The notes under the pieces: generated by a model | Seen by the model: the letters and a program-made list of their open reading frames with translations, nothing else | Told to the model about the DNA's origin: nothing | Databases searched by the model: none | Part shown: piece by piece, positions 11,816-21,638 of the stretch | Layout of the letters: each line of letters begins with the position of its first letter | Numbering within the stretch: position 1 is the stretch's first letter | Made by a program: the position numbers and the translations under genes | Source of the DNA: DT-68 sp965263245 | GTDB lineage: Bacteria; Bacillota_I; Bacilli_A; Mycoplasmatales; Metamycoplasmataceae | Assembly: GCA_965263245.1 (NCBI GenBank) | Contig: CBDHHR010001146.1 | Coordinates: 186,001-250,000, forward strand | Direction of reading: 5' to 3' | Length of the DNA: 64,000 nt

Positions 11816-12553
11816 ATGAGAAGTTATATTAAAAGAATTCAAAAAATAGATTCAAAATTTTTAAATAATGAAATTATTAAATGAATTATTTTTTATGAAA
11901 ATTTTAATTCGATATCACTTTTAATTAAATCAAAGAATAATTCTCTTACAAGAATTAAAATTTTATTAGATTTAAACTCTATATTTCATTTATTAGGTTT
12001 TCATTATTTTGAAAATTTGGATAAATTTAGAAATTTTAAAAAATTAAAAAAATTTATTGAAAACAAAAGAAGTATAAAAAACCTTATTTTATCTAACAAT
12101 TTTGAAAATGATGAATCAAAAGAAAAAGCATATAAATATTTTTATTCTAAATTTATGTCAATAAAAAAAATAAATAATATAATTCTTTTAAATTTATTAT
12201 CAAAAAAGACTTTTATTCCCAAAGATATTTTTCAAAAAGTTATTAAACCAACAAACAATAAACAAAATTTTGATTTAATTAGAAATACAGATTTTATTAT
12301 TAAAATTAAAGATTTAAATTTGAACAAAAATGTACTTTTATTTACAAAAAAAAGTTCTCCAAAATGCAATTTATATAAAAAAATTTTTTCAAAGGAATTA
12401 CTTTTTAATCCTTATAAATATAAAAATGAAAAAATTTTAATTTTATACATTATTTCTTTAAGATTTAATAGTAATAATTATTTTAAAACATTTGATTATG
12501 AAGAATATAAGATTGATTCTTTTGCTTTTGATAAAAAAATAAATAATTTATAA
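11816..12553 (+). CDS. hypothetical protein, possible PBECR4-like nuclease fold
   Basis: This 245-residue protein lies directly after the IS. A TGA-coded Trp near residue 24 hides its true start at 11816. The N-terminal third contains FHLLGFHYF, a motif reminiscent of PBECR4 (phage Barnase-EndoU-ColicinE5/D-RelE-like nuclease 4). The C-terminal part has SSPKCNLYKKIFSKE and a hydrophobic strand ILILYIISLRF. No SD is obvious; a TATAAT-like ATATAATTT sits just upstream at ~11801, so the message may be almost leaderless. The family suggestion is weak. Confidence 0.5.
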
Positions 12554-12592
12554 AAAAGAGTTTTTTAACAAAAAAAGTTTTAAAAATGTAAT

Positions 12593-12743
12593 AATTATAT
12601 TGTATAGTTTTCTATAGGGTTATTCCCAAGAACCCTCCTGGGCCAGGACTTAAAATATAGGTTTAACTTTTTTTGGTGGTCGCTATATACTGCTTTGGGA
12701 AAATAGCAAAAGAGTTTATCTTCTTTAGGTTAGATTCTTTTTT
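12593..12743 (+). ncRNA. repeated structured RNA, copy A (3' of HNH gene)
   Basis: First of eight related ~150-nt elements. Possible plus-strand fold: hairpin TATAG/CTATA (12603-12607, 12612-12616), hairpin AGGGTT/AACCCT (12616-12621, 12631-12636) whose loop CCCAA (12625-12629) can pair with TTGGG (12695-12699) inside the loop of GCTAT/ATAGC (12682-12686, 12703-12707), then a hairpin with a T-run. Other copies change both sides of these stems. The element is convergent with the HNH gene that ends at 12794. No known RNA class was recognised. Confidence 0.6.
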
Positions 12744-12793
12744 ATTAATAATTTTTAATTTTATAAAAAATAATTCAAAAAAATTAATATTTT

Positions 12794-13168
12794 TTATTCA
12801 TCTTTTGCTTCATTGTCCGTAAAAGACATTCCTGTATTATTTTCAACATTAGTTTCTTTTTGTTCACTATAAACCATTGCTCTATAGTAATAATTTCCAT
12901 TTGAATCTTCTTCATAATCATCACCTTTAGCAATGTTGTTTTCTCAATGCATAGCTCTAATGTTTGGATCTTCATCTGTACCACCTGCAGATTCTGGTGT
13001 TTGATGATCAATGTTTCAACCAAATTCAGTTTGAAGACCATATTCTTCTTTTTTTATAAGTGCACCTGCTGAACCAGTTCTATATTTTTTTCCACTTAAA
13101 TCTTTATCTCTTCTTTTTGGAGCTTTATTTCAACAATGTTCTATTTGTCTTTCACTAAAATTTGCCAT
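12794..13168 (-). CDS. small HNH-motif protein, copy 1
   Basis: This 124-residue protein starts at ATG behind a GAAGGGAAA site, with a TATAAT box about 70 bases upstream. The core reads GWNIDHQTP, GGTDEDPNIRAMHW, ENNIAKGD, which is the His-Asn-Asn pattern of a widespread family of small HNH proteins (GW(E/N)xDH ... GGTD ... NLQ.LHW.NN.sKGD). No zinc CxxC pair is present. All Trp codons are TGA. The C-terminal tail ends MSFTDNEAKDE, shared with copies 2 and 3. Nuclease activity is probable from the motif, target unknown. The structured RNA copy A faces its 3' end. Confidence 0.8.
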
Positions 13169-13298
13169 TTTTATAATTTCCCTTCTTTTTGCTTTAATAT
13201 AAAAAATTTATTCTTTCAAAATTAAATATTTTAATAAAATTATATAGTGAAATTTAATGCAAAAAATTTTTAAATAATATTAAATTAAAATATCCATT

Positions 13299-13958
13299 TT
13301 ATTTTTTCTTATACCTAATATTTAAAATTAAAAATGCTAAGAATAAATCATTTAATTTTTCTATTTTTTCTTCTTCGGATAAATCATCATAATAAGGTTT
13401 TATAACATTATCATTTGCCTCTTTATGGTGCCTAACAAAAACTTCATTTAACCTTTTTATGTTTTCAAGATTTAAAACATCATACTTTGTTTTGTCATTT
13501 CTTATGTTTTTATATATCTCTTTTTGAATTTTGAATATTTCAGCTTCTTTATCTTTAAGAGTAATTGCTTTTCTAAATTTTAAAAAAACATCTTTTAAAT
13601 TTTCATCATTTGATTCTGATAGTAAATTGCTTATTTCACTTTCTACAAGAATTAAATTATTATCTTTGTCTTTTTTAATTTCATATCCTTCATTTTCTAA
13701 AAACTTGTATAACTTATTCATAAAAATTTTTATTTCATATTTGTTAAAAAAATGTTTTAAATTTTGGTGTAATAAAATAATTATTTCAATTTTATCTTTA
13801 AAATTAATTTGGAATCAAATTTCATCAAATGTTTTACCAAATTTTTCAGTCATTACTAAATCTATTTGTTTATTTAAATCTGGATCATAAGTAAAACTTA
13901 CAAATTCTTCTATATAAATATTTATTTTTTCATTTTTCATTTTTTCATAAATGTTCAT
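13299..13958 (-). CDS. hypothetical protein, 219 aa
   Basis: The frame opens at ATG 13958, with a second Met five codons later, and includes one TGA-coded Trp (FDEIWFQ). It is acidic-basic mixed, helical and cytoplasmic by appearance, with a charged C-terminus LNIRYKKK. I see no motif that identifies a family. It shares the strand of the HNH genes but lies 130 bases upstream of copy 1 with its own spacer, so co-transcription is possible. Confidence 0.6.
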
Positions 13959-14250
13959 ATTAATAAAATTATATATATTTTGTTATTAAATATAAAAAGT
14001 CTATTTTAAGTATTTATAAATTAATTAAAGATCATTTGTATGTAATTAGAGATGACTCTAATAAAGAGTTTTAGAATTAAGTTGGTAAAAAAACTCACAA
14101 ATTGACTTTTAAAAAATAATTAATCATCATCTTTAATTTTATAAACACATCATCAAATAAACAATAAAAGTAATAATTCCATTATTTTTTACTCTTTTCT
14201 AAAAGTACTTTTTATTTTCATTTTAATTACTTGTTAATAACAATTATAAA
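13959..14250. other. intergenic, no feature identified
   Basis: AT-rich spacer of about 290 bases. I see no coding frame, long hairpin or clear promoter beyond the putative start region of the minus-strand gene at 13958. Confidence 0.5.
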
Positions 14251-14448
14251 TTGTTTAAAGTTCAAATTTATATAAGAATTTTATATAGAATAATTCATGG
14301 AGAAGATAATGTATTAAATTTAGACTTATCTAGAACAACTAAAATAATTGATATTTTATTTTCTAATAAAGAAGATTTAATAGAAACTTTAAGAGATTGT
14401 GAAAAAATATATTTAGAAGAACTAGAAGAAACTAAAAAAGATAAATAA
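14251..14448 (+). pseudogene. possible 5'-truncated HEPN-type gene fragment
   Basis: The frame has no ATG. It begins with TTG and is preceded in frame by a stop at 14224. It encodes ILYRIIHGEDN followed by an acidic helix, a tail like that of Apea-like HEPN proteins in which an Arg/His pair sits in a conserved helix. A good terminator follows immediately. I read it as the 3' remnant of a larger gene. A real 65-residue protein from TTG cannot be excluded. Confidence 0.4.
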
Positions 14449-14469
14449 AAAAAAGCACTAAGCTTTTTT
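14449..14469 (+). terminator. intrinsic terminator
   Basis: Stem AAAAAAGC/GCTTTTTT with a 5-base loop, directly after the stop of the 14251 fragment. A second short hairpin GGGA/TCCC follows at about 14471-14484. Confidence 0.7.
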
Positions 14470-14736
14470 CGGGAGACTTTCCCAGATAACTAAATATCAA
14501 TTTGATAATATCATTTTTTATAAAGTATTTGTATAAAAAAAGTTAATTTAGTATTAAGTTAAAATTACATTTTAAATGGTTAAAGTAGAAATGTCACCTT
14601 AGTATGATTTTTTAAAAAGTAATATTTATATAATTTTAATCATTTAAAAAAATAATTTATTGTGTAAACATAATGACATTTTAGCTTGTCTTTTATTTAG
14701 ATTTTTGTTTTTTAATTAATAATTGAATTCTTGTTA

Positions 14737-14868
14737 TATAATCTATATAAGGATAACTTGAACTAGTTTTACGTGTTTATAATTCTAAAACTTTTGCTTT
14801 GTTGTCCAATGCTCTTAAATGAGTCTCGGTCTTAGCACAAACTTTAAAGTCCTTTAGGACTTTTTTCT
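14737..14868 (+). ncRNA. candidate small RNA with promoter and terminator
   Basis: A TATAAT box at 14737-14742 is followed by ~110 bases without an open frame and a strong terminator (AAGTCC TTTA GGACTT plus T6, 14847-14866). The body is richer in G and C than the surroundings (for example GAGTCTCGGTCTTAGCAC). It ends ~25 bases before structured RNA copy B. There is no clear -35. I do not recognise the RNA; it is neither SRP RNA nor tmRNA by its conserved motifs. Confidence 0.5.
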
Positions 14869-14893
14869 TTTTAAATTAAAAAATAAAGCAAAA

Positions 14894-15055
14894 AAAATGT
14901 AATGATTATATTTTGTAGTTTTTTATAGATTATTCCCCGATAACTCTCCTATGCCAGGACATTAAATATAGGTTTTATTTTATTTAGTGATTTGCTATAT
15001 ACTGCTTTGGGAAAATAGCAAAAGAGTTTATCTTTTTTATGATAAACTCTTTTTT
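14894..15055 (+). ncRNA. repeated structured RNA, copy B (3' of HNH gene)
   Basis: Same order of elements as copy A. The first hairpin is TGTAG/TTATA, which pairs only with two G-U wobbles, arguing for RNA on the plus strand. The second stem is AGA-TTAT/ATAA-TCT with a bulged C, loop CCCC facing TTGGG. The stem GCTAT/ATAGC is kept. The conserved core is TGCCAGGACATTAAATATAGG. A strong terminator (GAGTTTATC/GATAAACTC, T6) ends it just before the HNH copy 2 stop at 15104. Confidence 0.6.
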
Positions 15056-15103
15056 AAATTGATTTATTAAAAACAATTAATAATAGTTTAATATTAATTA
15101 TTT

Positions 15104-15472
15104 TTATTCATCTTTAGCTACATTGTCTGTAAATGACATACCTGTATCACTTTCAACATTAGTTTCTTGATTTTCGTTATAAAAAAGCGCTCTATAATAA
15201 TTAATTCCATTTTTATTTCCATAATCATCACCTTTAGCAAGATTATTTTCTCAATGCATAGCTCTAATGTTTGAATCTTCATCTGAACCACCAGCAGAAA
15301 TTGGTTTTCGATGATCAATGTTTCAACCAAATTCAGAGTCTTCATCACCATAATCATCATATTTTATAAGAGCTCCTGCTGCTCCAAATCTATATTCATT
15401 TTTATTTAAAGTACTTCTTTTTGGAGCTTTTTCTCAACAATGATTTTTTTGTCTTTCACTAAAATTTGTCAT
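15104..15472 (-). CDS. small HNH-motif protein, copy 2
   Basis: Paralogue of the protein at 12794 (122 residues; same NFSERQ start, WxKAPKR segment and MSFTDNVAKDE end). The HNH core is FGWNIDHRKP, GGSDEDSNIRAMHW, ENNLAKGDD. A GAGGT site lies 7 bases before ATG and a TATAAT box farther upstream resembles that of copy 1. Together with the adjoining RNA element the gene forms a duplicated HNH-RNA unit. It is followed upstream by the KAP NTPase on the same strand. Confidence 0.8.
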
Positions 15473-15558
15473 TTTATTTACCTCGTTTCTTTTTAATTTT
15501 AAAAAGAAAAATTTACTTTTTTAAAATTAAAGATTTTAATAAAATTATATAACGAAAT

Positions 15559-18000
15559 TTAATTTAAAATTTTTTTCATTATTTTTTCAATTCATTCATT
15601 TAGCTCTTTTTTTGTAAGATTTTTTTCTTTGTATTTATAGAATAATTCTATAATTTCTTCTTTTGTAAGAAAGTTATTTTCTATTAAATTATCTTTTATT
15701 TTAATAATGATTTTTTCGTTTTCTTTTCATACTTTAAAATTAAAAGTTTCTAAAAATTTTTCTAAAATTTTTATATCAATTATAAAATTTTGATATTTAT
15801 TTAGTAAAAATATTTCTTCTTTAGAATCTTTAGGTAATTCATCTCAAATTTCTTTAATGAAAAAATTTAATCTTTTTCTTTCTCAATCATTTTTTCAATT
15901 ATTTGTATCTCCATGTAAAATTTGAATAATTTGTTTGATAAAAATTTTATTTTCTCAAAAAATATCTTTATCTTTTTTGTTTAACAATTCTAAAAATATT
16001 GAAATAACAATGACAAAAATTCCTTCATCATCATTTTCTATTCATTTTTTATCTTGATCACTAAATAATGAATTTGAATTATTGATAATGTATTTTTTAA
16101 AGTATTCAATTAATTGATTTTTTATTTTTTCATATTTTAATCCAATTTGAAAAAATTTATATATTTCATAAACATTAAAATAATTAGTGTTAATAATTAA
16201 ATTAAAAAATTGCTGGTTTAATGTTATTTTATAATTATTTTTATAATTTTTAATTTCTTGACATTTTTCTGTAAATGTTTTTAAAATTCTTTCATATAAA
16301 CCATTTTTAATACTTAAAATTTTTTCTTTAGAAAAATTTTGATAATTTTCATTTTCTAATCTTTTTTTGATGATGACTTGTAAATATTTTTTAACAAATG
16401 AATTTAATTTTTTATTATCAATTTCAATTTTTTTAAAAGGATCACTTAATAGATAAGTTATATCTAATGCGTCGTCATTAGTTAACCCTTTTTTATTAAT
16501 TCATTTATTTAAATCATATTTAAAATCATTTGATATATCTTCAGAGTGATATTCTTCATTTTTTGATCAATCATTAAAAAAACATATTAAAGAATCATTA
16601 TCATTATTTTTTGCTGATTCAATTATTTTAACTTTTTTAGAAATAGATTCGACGTTTTTAATAATATCATTTTTTAATCTTCATGAATCTCAATCATGTG
16701 TATACAAATCATCACCAATTTTTTCTATTCATTTTTTAGTTTTAATTCCTCAATTTTTTAATTCTAATAAAGATTTTTTATTTAATGATTTTATTTCAAT
16801 AACATTACCCATAATTCTTTTATTATGATCTGATTTTCTTTCTTGTATTTGCATATGATGTAAAATTAATTTTTTTATTTCATGGTCTATTTCAATTAAA
16901 ATTTTTATATTATTTTTTTTGTAAAGTAATCTAATATTTTCTAAAATTTCGATTATTATTTTTATTCTTGGTATTTCTTTAATAGCATCTTCATCACCTT
17001 TTTTTAATATATTTTCATAACTCAAATTAGATATTCTTTCTGTTTTTAATCAATCTCATAATCTATCAATATCTTCAAAATGTAGAATAATAATTTCATT
17101 TTTTTTATAAAGTCTTAAATATTTTCAAAAATTTCATCATCATTTAAATAACTTTCTTTCTATTAAAGCCCTATTAATAGTTTCGCTTAAAATTTCATTT
17201 GTTGATTGATCCACCAAAGTTTGATTTATATTTATTTCTCTTGAATTATTTATTATGACTTTTAATAAAAGTAAGAAAATACTTCCAGTAACACTAATAA
17301 TAGTTGAAAATATATAATTTAACTGAAATTGAAAAGTTAAAATACTCATTATAATAATAAATACCGAAAACATTAAAAACATTCAAAAAATTGATTTAAG
17401 GATTTTGTTTTTTTTATTAACATCAATTTTTTCGTATTTAATTGTTTCTAGCAATTTTTTAGATTTTGGTTTTTGATAACAAATCTTGTTTATTATTGAA
17501 GTTCATAACATTTTTTTGATATAAAAAGATGTTACTACAAGTTTTTTACTTTTATTTTTTTGATTAGAATTACATTCATGTGGCGCATAAGAATTGAAGT
17601 GTAAATTTTGATTATTTATTGATTTTCTTCCTACTGATGGTAAACAATTTTTGCAATAATCTTCTTTATTTTTTAAACCAAATAATTTTCATAAATTAAT
17701 TTTTCTTTTAACTATTTTATTTTTTATTTTATTATTTTTTAAATGGTTTTTATATTCTTCATTATTTTTTAAAATTCTTTTATATTTTTTATTATTTTGA
17801 AAAATATCTATTGCTATGTCAATTGATACTGTTTTTCCAGCACCAGCAGCACCAAGTACAGAAGAAATATTTTGATCTTTATCTATTAAAAATTCTAGTA
17901 TTTTTTCTATTTCTTCAATTTTAGAATCATCTAATTTTCTTTTTTTTCTTTCTTTTTCTATAATTTCTTTTATTTTTGTTTTTTCTTCTTTTGAAATCAT
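15559..18000 (-). CDS. KAP-like P-loop NTPase with two membrane helices
   Basis: This 813-residue protein is continuous only when more than ten TGA codons are read as Trp. Walker A is GAAGAGKT at residues 50-57 and Walker B is IIILHFEDIDRL around 303-314. Between them lie a Cys/His cluster (C116, C119 and later HxCNSN) and two membrane helices at about 207-225 and 231-250. A membrane insertion between Walker A and B is the hallmark of KAP (Kidins220/ARMS, PifA) NTPases, several of which act in phage exclusion. The C-terminal ~400 residues are helical without known motif. It starts 74 bases from structured RNA copy C, which is transcribed away from it. A membrane-bound defence ATPase is the likely role. 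Confidence 0.75.
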
Positions 18001-18073
18001 TAATAATCCTTTTTAAAAGTAATTAAATTATAACAATTAAAAAATTTATAAAATGATTTTAAACATCAATAAA

Positions 18074-18227
18074 AAATGTGATAATAATATTGTATAGTTA
18101 TCTATAGAGTTTCCCAAAAACTCTCCACTGCCAGGACGTTAAATATTGGCCTTAGTTCATGTCGCGCTACTATGTGCATTGGGAAAATAGTAAAAGAGTT
18201 TATCTTTTTAAGATAGACTCTTTTTTT
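18074..18227 (+). ncRNA. repeated structured RNA, copy C
   Basis: The clearest copy: TATAG/CTATA, then AGAGTTT/AAACTCT closing a CCCAA loop, then GCCA/TGGC, then TACTAT/ATAGTA whose loop carries TTGGG complementary to CCCAA. It ends in GAGTTTATC/GATAGACTC plus T7. It lies between the KAP gene start and the 3' end of surface paralogue 2, convergent with the latter. Confidence 0.65.
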
Positions 18228-18248
18228 ATGTTTTATGTTTTTTAGTTT

Positions 18249-19337
18249 TTAAAGTTTTTGAACACCAATACTACCATAATCTACACTAGTTCCACCAGTT
18301 TTACTAATTTTTATAACAATAAGTTTAACAAAAGTAGAAATTAAATCATTTTTTGGATAAGCACTATCAAGATCTACTTTTATAAGAGTAATTGTTGTTC
18401 CTCTCAAGCTTGAATGATTAGGATCACCACTTGTATTTGAAGGATCAATTAACATTCTTATTTTTCTTTTAATTGCATTTTTATTAATTAAATTATCAAT
18501 TATACTTCCAGTAGAATCACTTGGAAGTCTAATTATTCTATCATCACTAGTTTTAGCATCAAAAATTTCTTTTATTGCTTGTATATCTTCATCTGGAGTA
18601 AAATCTCTTTTTACTTGGAAAGTCTTTGCTGTAGTAACAGTTGTTCCACCAGTTTTACTAATTGACACAATAATGTTTTGAGGAGTAGTTGAAATTGGTG
18701 CATCAACATTCATTGAGACTTGTATTGATGTTCCTCTTAAGCTTGCATGAGTACCTTCACCACTTTTATTTGAAGGATCAATTAACATTATTATTTTTTT
18801 GATAATTGCAATTTTATTAATTCTATTTCCAATAATGTTTCCGGTTGAACTACTTGGAAGATTAATTATTAAATCATTACCACTTTTAGCATCAAGAACT
18901 TTTTTTATTGCTTCTATATCTTTATTAACATCAATAATTGATTGTTTTTTAACTGAAAAACCTTCAATTTCTTTTGAAACTTCATTTTTTGTTAATTTAA
19001 TAATAATTCTTTGAGGAATAATAGAAATATTAGTATCTTTTTCCATTAAAACTTTAATTTTTACTTCTTTTAAATTTGCTTTACTAATTAAAGTTTTAAT
19101 TTTTTCAATAATTTTATCTTGATTATCAGCAATGATTTTTCCACTAGCACTATTTGATAGTTCAATGATTTTTTCTTTAGTTGTTTTTGCTTGTAAAATT
19201 TTAAATAATTTTTCTACATCATTTTCCTTGTTATTTTGATCTTTATTAAGAAGAACAATTGGAACTGCTATGGAAGTAGTTAAAATTGCTAAAGTTGTTC
19301 CTAATAAAAATATTTTTTTAGTTGTTGTTAATTTCAT
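18249..19337 (-). CDS. repeat-domain surface protein, paralogue 2
   Basis: It has 362 residues with the same signal-anchor (LLLGTTLAILTTSIAVPIVLL) and three repeat units. The middle unit shows the family consensus well: IDPSNKSGEG, SLRGTSIQVSM, ISTTPQNIIVSISKTGGT. The third unit has the long terminal variant with a hypervariable insert (VDLDSAYPKND) before a final ISKTGGTS strand and VQKL tail. It is the first gene of the continuous array. Its stop is 22 bases from the terminator of RNA copy C. Confidence 0.78.
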   Translation of the reverse strand: MKLTTTKKIFLLGTTLAILTTSIAVPIVLLNKDQNNKENDVEKLFKILQAKTTKEKIIELSNSASGKIIADNQDKIIEKIKTLISKANLKEVKIKVLMEKDTNISIIPQRIIIKLTKNEVSKEIEGFSVKKQSIIDVNKDIEAIKKVLDAKSGNDLIINLPSSSTGNIIGNRINKIAIIKKIIMLIDPSNKSGEGTHASLRGTSIQVSMNVDAPISTTPQNIIVSISKTGGTTVTTAKTFQVKRDFTPDEDIQAIKEIFDAKTSDDRIIRLPSDSTGSIIDNLINKNAIKRKIRMLIDPSNTSGDPNHSSLRGTTITLIKVDLDSAYPKNDLISTFVKLIVIKISKTGGTSVDYGSIGVQKL

Positions 19338-19356
19338 AATTTCCTTTACAATTTAG

Positions 19357-19390
19357 ATTATAAAATGTCTCCTTGCAAAAAAAAAAAAAA
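19357..19390 (-). promoter_or_regulatory. promoter with 14-A homopolymer (paralogue 2)
   Basis: TATAAT complement at 19357-19362, 14-bp gap, then A14 at 19377-19390. Upstream is the family's TAAGCT/AGCTTA inverted repeat. Confidence 0.75.
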
Positions 19391-19483
19391 GCTTATTTAG
19401 TAAGCTAAAAAGCTTATTTTAAAGACTTTAAGATTTTTTTGAATTAAAAAAAATTTATAAAATGATTTTAAATATTGATAAAA

Positions 19484-19633
19484 AATGTAATAATAATTTT
19501 GTATAGTTATCTATATAGTTTCCCAAAAACTCTCCACTGCCAAGATTTAATTATTGGTCTTAGTTCATGTCGCGCTACTATGTGCATTGGAAAACAATAA
19601 AAGAGTTTATCTTTTTAAGATGGACTCTTTTTT
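19484..19633 (+). ncRNA. repeated structured RNA, copy D
   Basis: Keeps the first hairpin and the CCCAA loop. The second stem has one mismatch (TAGTTT with AAACTC), and the last stem has decayed (AAAACAATA in place of AAAATAGTA), so the kissing pair is shortened to CCAA/TTGG. The terminator is intact with a G-U pair. It lies 3' of paralogue 3. Confidence 0.5.
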
Positions 19634-19670
19634 ACACTTTAATATTTAAAAATTTTTATTTTTTTAAATA

Positions 19671-21095
19671 TTAAAGTTTTCTAACAACAAAACCACTAAA
19701 ATTAACACTAGTTCCACCAGGTTTGCTAATTGTTATAACAATAACTCTAGGCTCGATATTAGAAATCAAATCATTAGATGAAATCACCCTTGTAAGAGTA
19801 ATTTTTGTTCCTCTTAAACTTATATGATTAGGATCGCCATTAGTATTTGAAGAATCAATTAATTCTCTAGCTTTTCTTTCAATTGCATTTTTAATAGTTG
19901 GATTATTAATAATACTTCCATTTGCACTACTTGGAAGTATAATGTGTAAACCAGAATCATTACTTCTTTCTTTAGTACGAAAAATTTTCATTATTGCTTC
20001 TATATCCTCATCAGCAGTAAAATCTCTTTTTACTTGGAAAGTTTTGGTTGTTGTAAGAATTGTTCCATTGGTTTTACTAATTGAAACAATAATGTCTTGA
20101 AGAGTTGTTGAAATTGGCGCATCAACGTTCATTGAAATTTCTATTGATGTCCCTTTTAAACTTGGATGATTAGGTATTCCACCAGCATTTGAAGGATCAA
20201 TTAATGTTCTTAATTTTTTTATAATTGCATTTTTATTGGTAGCATTTTGAATAATGTTTCCCGTTGAAGCACTTGGAAGAGTAATTATTAAATCATTACC
20301 ACTTTTAGCATCAAGAATATTTTTTATAGATGTAATATCCTTATCTGCTAATTCAATATTAGTAAAATCTCTTTTTACTTGGAAAGTTTTGGTTGTTGTA
20401 AGAATTGTTCCATTGGTTTTACTAATTGAAACAATAATGTCTTGAAGAGTTGTTGAAATTGGCGCATCAACGTTCATTGAAATTTCTATTGATGTCCCTT
20501 TTAAACTTGGATGATTAGGTATTCCACCAGCATTTGAAGGATCAATTAATGTTCTTAATTTTTTTATAATTGCATTTTTATTGGTAGCATTTTGAATAAT
20601 GTTTCCACTAGAGTCACTTGGAAGAGTAATTATTAAATCATTACCACTTTTAGCATCAAGAATTTCCTTTATTGATTCTATATCTTCATCAATAGGATTC
20701 TTCTTTTTAACTGAAAAATCTTTAATTTCTTTAGAAACTTCATCTTTTGTTAATTTAATAATAATGTTTTGGGGTGCTGTTGAAATGTTAATATCATTTT
20801 GCATTAAAACTTCAATTTTTACATCTTTTAAATTTGCTTTACCAATTAAAGTTTTAATTTTTTCAATAATTTTATTTTGATTATTAGCAATGATTTTACC
20901 ACTAGCACTACTTGGTAGTTCAATAATTTTTTCTTGGGTTGTTTTTGCTTTTAAAAATTTAAATAGTTTTTCTACATCATTTTTTTCATCTTTTTCATCT
21001 TTATTAAGAAGAACAACAGGAGTAATTATTGAAGTAGTTAATATTGCTAAAGTTGTTCATAATAAAAGTATTTTTTTAGTTTTTGTTAATTTCAT
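19671..21095 (-). CDS. repeat-domain surface protein, paralogue 3 (four units)
   Basis: It has 474 residues, one unit longer than most. The true start is 21095. A G-to-T change makes the conserved LLLGTT of the signal peptide LLLWTT (codon TGA), which under the standard code would truncate the gene. Units 2 and 3 are nearly identical in DNA over ~245 bp with a 345-bp offset, a recent in-frame unit duplication. The terminal unit carries the insert VISSNDLISNIEPR and ends VVRKL. Trp in place of Gly in the signal helix might affect export. Confidence 0.75.
20016..20605 (-). repeat. in-frame direct repeat of ~245 bp within paralogue 3
   Basis: 20016-20260 and 20361-20605 match with no difference that I can see by eye, at an offset of 345 bp (115 codons). 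The copies diverge abruptly after AATGTTTCC. Confidence 0.75.
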
Positions 21096-21114
21096 AATTT
21101 CCTTTATATTTTGA

Positions 21115-21148
21115 ATTATAAAATTGTTCTTTGCAAAAAAAAAAAAAA
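21115..21148 (-). promoter_or_regulatory. promoter with 14-A homopolymer (paralogue 3)
   Basis: ATTATA (TATAAT on the coding strand) at 21115-21120, 14-bp gap, A14 at 21135-21148. The downstream inverted repeat is altered (AGTAAAATAAAAAGC). Confidence 0.7.
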
Positions 21149-21241
21149 GCTTATTTAGTAAAATAAAAAGCTTATTTTAAAGACTTTAAGATTTTTTTTG
21201 AGTGAAAAAAAATTTATAAAATGATTTTAAATATTGATAAA

Positions 21242-21394
21242 AAATGTAATAATAATTTTGTATAGTTATCTATATAGTTTCCCAAAAACTCTCCACTACC
21301 ATAACATTAAATATTGGTCTTAGTTCATATCACATTGTTATGTGCATTGGGAAAATAGTAAAAGAGTTTATCTTTTTAAGATAGACTCTTTTTT
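21242..21394 (+). ncRNA. repeated structured RNA, copy E
   Basis: CCCAA loop and TTGGG partner are kept. The last stem is GTTAT/ATAGT, which needs two G-U pairs and so again favours the plus strand. The TGCCAGGAC core has changed to TACCATAAC. It is followed by the remnant surface gene. Confidence 0.5.
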
Positions 21395-21600
21395 ATGTTT
21401 TATGTTTTTTAACAGCAAATTCAATAAAATTAACACTAGTTCCACCATTTTTACTAATTGTTATAGTAATAAGTTTAGGAAGAATAGAAACTAAATCACT
21501 TTGATGACGTACTTTTGTAAGAGAAATTGTTGTTCTATGTAAACTTGAATAATTAGCATTGCCACTAGATATTTGAAGAGTAAATTAATTGTCTTATTTT
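21393..21600 (-). pseudogene. remnant of a surface-protein C-terminal unit
   Basis: On the minus strand the frame encodes NYSSLHRTTISLTKV, then LPKLITITISKNGGTS and FAVKKHKT before TAA. This is the terminal-unit variant of the family, but nothing upstream connects it to a start. The next 40 bases toward 21639 are scrambled. It marks a deletion within the array. Confidence 0.65.
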
Positions 21601-21638
21601 TCTTTAGATTAGATTTTTATCAATTAAATTATTAATTA

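Noticed and set aside
18074..18227. Structured element as an integron attC site
   Set aside because: It sits 3' of genes as attC would, but the core inverted boxes and an IntI-type recombinase motif are lacking, and the terminator and G-U pairs favour RNA.
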